A stretch of DNA of 64,000 nt from Pelecanus crispus. Lineage: Eukaryota > Chordata > Aves > Pelecaniformes > Pelecanidae. Below, piece by piece: positions 59,001 to 64,000 of this stretch. The notes under the pieces are model-generated. The model had not been told where the DNA came from. It ran no database searches and saw nothing but the letters and a program-made list of their open reading frames with translations. The DNA lies in NCBI RefSeq assembly GCF_030463565.1, contig NC_134651.1:14768734-14832733 (forward strand). The letters are read 5' to 3'. The translations under genes were made by a program, and so were the position numbers. Positions within the stretch are counted from its first letter, which is position 1, and the number at the start of each line of letters is the position of its first letter.

Positions 59001-62000
59001 TTTCCAGGCACAGAGCATGGGGAGCACCACCATCTCCCACAGAACACCAGGGTTACACCTAATAGTATGCAGCAGCCAAGCATGCCACACTTGACCTCTC
59101 CCAAATTACCAAGAGATGTACCAGGAGCATTGAGTAGAGACTGCTTTTTCGGCGGCTCTGCTCACTGGCGCAGGAGATCTGGTTTGCAGACTACAGTCCA
59201 GAACCAAGCAACAATAGGGAGGTATCCTGATTTCTAATGCAGGTAGGGCTACTGAACCACAGAGGTAGCTCCCAGAGGACAGGTACTGAGAGGAACTATT
59301 GTGCCAAGGTGCGAACACTTTCCCATGGGAACAGAATGACAGCCCTGCGTTTCTCATCTCCATCCCCTACTGACTCAGCAGTCGCAGAAACAAACCGCAG
59401 CTCTTCCTATAGTTAGTTCTCTTTATTAAGGCAGAATGTAGTTTAGATTTCAGCAGAAGACTCTGACAGAGCTTAAGTTTTTTCTGGGAACAGGGAGGGG
59501 AGACAATCCCCAGCACCACCTGTAGATGTTTCTTCCCTTTGATGCACCTATGAGTGAGGCTAAAAGCACCCCGTGTTCTGGCTGCTGGAGGCAGCTGGTA
59601 CCCTGCAATCATTTTGCATAAATGTGATTTCTGACAGTCACAGACACCACACTGTAGACTCCACATTCTCCAGTGCCAAGACTTGCTATTCTGTATTCAC
59701 CATAAATGCCCTCTGTGCACTAAAAACCACGTCTGGTTCAGCTGTTCATCAGTCAAGATTAATACTTCCCTATTACGAGTTACAAAACAGCCAGTTTCTG
59801 CTCTTTGGGCTGGATTCCCCAGGCACCAACAGCAGCACACTTCACTTGGACTTCATCCATGTATAAAAGTTTAACCTGATTTAGGGTTAAAGTGCTCCGG
59901 TTTACAACATCAGCAGTAAAGTCCAAGGAGCCGTGCTGTTAAGACATAATGACTGAATTTGATCAGGCACTTCTTGCTCATTCTCTGCACTTCTCAGTCT
60001 ACATACAAGCAAGTTTTAAACAAACAAATGTGCACTTACAGTGCTAGACTTTCAGAGAGCTGCCCAGTCCCATCTCTGGCATGTGTCTATGTATACATGT
60101 AGCCTCAAAAAAGCTTATTCCAGTGGCTTTCTGGGAGACTGCCAAGTGTGACTGCAAAGGGAAAAATAGGTGAGCTAATCACATTCCTATGTATGAAAAG
60201 AGAATTTCCTCCATCTCAGCAGAAGGTGGAAGGAGATACATTTGGCCAAGAAGACCCCAGTGATCTCTACGCTGACGGTATTTGAGAATAAAGGAATATT
60301 TGGAGTGGGAGAAGCAGCATGTAATTTGGGCACAGTCTGTGTGTAAGCACCTCCACATATTAACTAAGCCTACTGCAATTGCATTTCTGTATTCCTTTCA
60401 TGCTCCCAAGCTGGCAGCACCCAGTTCTGGACACACATCTCCAGTGCCTCCCTGGCCTCATGGCACAAGACCTCTGTGTACACCCCTCATCCCGTCGCTC
60501 TGTTAGACCTTTGCTAAATCAAAGGGAACTGTACCTGACATGGCTGCAGTTACGCAGATGGCAGAGCCAGCCCAGCATTTCTATCAAGTTACTCCTTTTC
60601 TCAACTCAACAGCCAGCTGAGAGTTCTGGAAGATGTTTTGGCACCAGTTGTAGCTGAATCATCTAGTAATATAAGCCACATCTGTTCCACACACGTGATC
60701 TGGAAAGTACCTTTTCTTTAGCAATTTCACAGGAGGAGAAGGTAAAATTGATAGCAGCTTGGCTTGTGGCCTTGAGCACACAACAGACCACGGGAATCAG
60801 TTTTTCTAGTCCAGACTGCAAAAGGGAAATCAATCCAGTTTATTCTCCATAACTCACCAAACCAGCTCAATATTGCTAGAGACAATGAGCAAACCCCTGT
60901 CAAGCTCCTCAACAGGGGAACTTCCAAACCAAGTAAGACAAACCCTGAAAGACAATCAGCAGGGATTTTTCCTGAGATGCAAAGAGGAACAATCAAAAAC
61001 CAAGCAACTGCAAACAGCCCAGCCAATTGTTAAAACAACCCAATGAAAGTGAAAGTTAACAAAGCAGCAGAAGGCCCTGGACTATTTAAAATGCTTCTGC
61101 TACTTATATCCTAAAGACATCTTCAAAGCAAAGATCGCAGTTTTCCATTAATCTTTGCACAGACTTGAGTACTACAGGGCTGTCCCCAACCAAGAACTCC
61201 TGGAGGTACCAGCAATATAAACCAAAAGCCTCTGTTCCAACATGAAATGCTAGTTTAAGTATTACTGCCAACCGTTAACCTGACACTTGTGGGATAGCTT
61301 TGCGGGATGTGTATGAGATGAAACAGTATTGCTGGTTCATTCCCTGCCAAGACCTCACCAGATAGTGTGGGTGCCTCTCTGCACTAGGAGCTACATGAAG
61401 ATGTCCGTCAGCAGAACAGACATCTTCTGGGGCAGAAATCTTGGGTAGCAAAGCCAGCTACCATGTTGCCACTTTCTTGAAGCCTGACATTTGGAAATCT
61501 GGCATGTACAACCTTGCCTGCAGCAGTCATGAGGTGTATGCATCTCCTGACATCCAGAAGAAAAGACTAGGGAGATGGAGGAACCCGAGCTCCTTGCAGA
61601 GTGCTCAGTACCACCAGGCACAGTACACCATTTCAGATCCATGACTGAGCTCTCAGCTCTTCAAAAGACAGATTAAAACTCCTTGTTGCATTGGGACAGA
61701 AAGAAAAACAAAGAAAAAAAGAGAAATTTAATAGCTTTGCTCACTCATACTCCTCCTTAAAGAAAAGCTGCCAAGAGTTAAGTAGAGACTGACCATAGCT
61801 TAAGTTTTGTCCTCATCAACCTTGGCTGCATGCTTTCAATACCAATGAAGACAAGAGTTAGAAGAAAAATAAAGTGAGAACAGGCAGATAAGGGGATTTT
61901 GCAATGATCCAAGCCAAGCACTGCTGTCTTATGCTGCCCTTGAAAAGGGAAGTGAGAGATCTTTTCAGAGAGAGCACTGAAGTACGAAAGTTATAAGTCT

Positions 62001-63154
62001 AGGAGCATTTTAGGTTGCAAAGGCCACATTATGACCTGAATAATAAAAAATTCCTCCTTCCTTTTCTCTTGGGCACTAAAAACAACTAAGCAAGCTTGCA
62101 AAAAAGAGTCAAACCTTCCATTTGCTTTCCTTCTCCCTCCTCAACCACCATCTCAGTATCTCCTAGATCTAGTCTTCCCTTGTGGCAAGGTAACACAAAG
62201 AAGTTGGGGTTTTTTACTTATATAGTGCTAAGGTATAGAGAAAACTGAGCCAGCATAGACAGGAAACAAAATGTGCTGTAAACTGCTGTGGACAGAGTGA
62301 TCAACAGCTTTTCTGCTGCAAATTGGAGCTAAACATAAAGCACTGGAAAAATCTGAACTCCCTCCTTGTTTCCAAATAAATCTTCCTCTTTTGAACGTCT
62401 ACTGTTGTTAGTTCAAGATTCTTTATGTAACAAGAGGGGCTAGAAACTTAACTTTATTGTTTCTTAAAAAAGTAAAAATAAAAATAAACCTCCCCAAAAG
62501 ACTCCAGGCTTACCCTCTCTCCAGGAATTAGGAATTTGTACAAGGCATCCTTGACCTGACAAAATCACAGTTTAGAAGAATGTTACATAGCAGCAAAGAA
62601 AAGGTGGGCAAAAAAGAGTCTATATGCACATTACATGCCTTATGATACAGCACCACGTACGTACCATGAATCACAGTCAGCCAAATGTTTTCATTGCTCA
62701 GCTTTTATATTCATACCCAACCAGTGTGCAGCAATTAGCCATCCTTTCCAAATAGCTAAATACAATATTTATTTATGGCTAGAGACATTTTATTTCAAAA
62801 TAGCCCAATGCAAAATTTGCAACATGGAAGCGAAAAAACAAGATACTAGTTTGCAAGTAATCCTGATGGCCTAGGAGATCAGCATTCCAGAATTATTATC
62901 ATTTTATTATTGGAAAGAAAAGAGCTTTGCTTTTACAGAAAATGATCACTATGAAGTTTGGACAGAGAGCAATCACACCTCCAGATGGATGGAGAAAAAG
63001 AGGGAGGGAGGATGGGAGAGAGGGTGAAGCTTGAGTGAAAACCCAATCCTGCTTATGAAATGGAAACAACTGGTGCATTTTCACCGTGGACTGAGGCTGG
63101 ACAAGTAAATATGCACCTCCTTGGTCTGTGCAGACAGATGCCACCAGGGAAGAT

Positions 63155-63189
63155 GAAGCTCTCCCTGTGTGGCAGAAGCTCTCCCTGTG
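63155..63189 (+). repeat. 20-bp-period direct repeat of gaagctctccctgtg
   Basis: Identical 15-bp cores lie at 63155-63169 and 63175-63189, separated by 5 bp. This is a simple local duplication with no coding context. Confidence 0.9.
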
Positions 63190-63727
63190 AGCCAGTCTGG
63201 TGGCTCTGTCAAGTATAAATGCACTTCAGGGGTCTGCAGCACTTCACCACCAAAGCAGACCATAATCTGCATTAGCACTGTGTGTACACCTCATTTAGGA
63301 GTGCTTCTGGCAATTTACAGGTAAGGAAAATATGGGTGCTGGGAAAAAAGGTCATAAAAAACCAAGACTATCTAAATATAAAATAAAATGCAGCAAAGAG
63401 AACTCTGCGGCCACAGTAAGTCCCTTAGGAATCATGAGACACTTCCTGACAGCTCACTGGCAAGCACAGACTATTTCTCCCTCCCTTAGACAGCTAACAG
63501 GATCCAGCCCTTCCCACCACTTAAAATTCAATACTGTAAGAGACTGCCGACTCCTCTGTACATCGGAAGTGATGGGGGAAGCTAACAAAGCTGCTTTACT
63601 TTCCTCTAATCTTTCTCCCTTGTGTGCCTGCACCAGATGGTGCCGAGCTGCAGGTTGGAGGGAGATAATACACCCAGAGGAAAAAAAAATGGTAATATTA
63701 GGTTATAAAACAGCTGACCTTCAAATA

Positions 63728-63735
63728 TGACGTCA
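63728..63735. promoter_or_regulatory. CRE palindrome TGACGTCA in intron 1
   Basis: This full CREB/ATF consensus lies outside any repeat that I recognise. CpG-containing palindromes decay quickly when unused and methylated, so its survival is mildly suggestive. Nothing else here supports a promoter. Confidence 0.3.
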
Positions 63736-64000
63736 GCTCCTGTTTAATTGATGGGACAGGTCCAGACAGACAGATGCATGCACACTGGGATGTCCATATT
63801 CAGCACCTTCCTTTCTAATATGGGAAGAAGCCATACGGCAGTGCCGTTAAAATGGTCTGTTCAAACTTTACAGGTGTGAGAATAAGCAGAGAAAAAGCCA
63901 GATTCTCTGTGTATCTTGAGACAGGCAGACTCACTCGGGGAAAGCATTCTTGCTGGAAGTGGGTTGGCTTAAATCCCTGGTTCAGTATCACCAGTCTCTA

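Larger units (their letters stand above)
54407..63727. other. Intron 1 sequence, mostly unremarkable
   Basis: It contains a 14-T run (56017-56030), a CA/A-rich tract (58860-58895) and a 20-bp-period duplication (63155-63189). No exon, CpG-rich promoter or transposon was recognised. Confidence 0.5.
21203..64000 (-). other. MB21D2: MB21D2 intron 1, partial (5' part lies outside the window)
   Basis: No exon encoding the roughly 71 N-terminal residues was found on the minus strand upstream of the acceptor, and I saw no CpG-rich block such as a first exon and promoter usually occupy. The interval is therefore read as one intron of at least 42.8 kb. A very long first intron agrees with what I recall of the mammalian gene. 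Its visible content is one solo LTR, two CR1 tails, short homopolymer and microsatellite tracts, and several AT-rich homeobox-site clusters. The open frames inside it are short, overlap one another on both strands and show no family similarity that I recognise. Confidence 0.8.

Noticed and set aside
21203..64000. MB21D2 exon 1
   Set aside because: I searched by eye for a minus-strand exon encoding the missing N terminus ending in a phase-1 donor and for a CpG-rich block, and found neither. It probably lies beyond the window.
1..64000. CRISPR array, operon or prokaryotic defence system
   Set aside because: No regularly spaced direct repeats, dense gene packing or prokaryotic coding frames exist here. 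The transposons and the spliced exon indicate vertebrate DNA.

Overview
The window looks like vertebrate nuclear DNA, most likely from a bird. Three things point that way. It holds four 3' ends of CR1 LINEs, the dominant LINE of birds and other sauropsids. It holds two solo LTRs of one endogenous-retrovirus family that resembles avian LTRs. It also holds one highly conserved vertebrate coding exon with a clean splice acceptor. There are no operons, no prokaryotic signals, no CRISPR array and no RNA gene that I could support. The bird order cannot be read from this sequence.

The only convincing gene is MB21D2 (Mab-21 domain containing 2), on the minus strand. Its large terminal coding exon spans 19936-21200 and encodes the last 420 residues plus two bases of a split Gly codon. 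The first about 71 residues lie in an upstream exon that is not in this window. Everything from 21201 to 64000 is therefore read as MB21D2 intron 1, at least 42.8 kb long. Everything below about 19.9 kb is 3' UTR followed by downstream intergenic DNA.

Layout: 1-9404 is downstream intergenic DNA, with a purine-rich block at about 150-1170. A minus-strand CR1 tail lies at 9405-9650 and a solo LTR with a 5-bp target duplication at 10252-10828. A plus-strand CR1 tail lies at 14861-14993. The MB21D2 3' UTR and last coding exon occupy about 19.2-21.2 kb. The intron holds a G-quadruplex motif (29141-29161), a second solo LTR of the same family (35303-35874), a 26-base C run (42430-42455), a candidate homeodomain/PBX-MEIS element (46790-46890), and two neighbouring CR1 tails, one with an internal 13-bp minisatellite (54138-54406).

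The encoded protein keeps the acidic residues expected of a nucleotidyltransferase fold, but it has an acidic insertion in the active-site loop compared with cGAS. I found no clear sign of a new biological system. The items most worth checking are the active-site geometry, the matched LTR pair flanking the catalytic exon, and several homeobox-site clusters that could be conserved enhancers.
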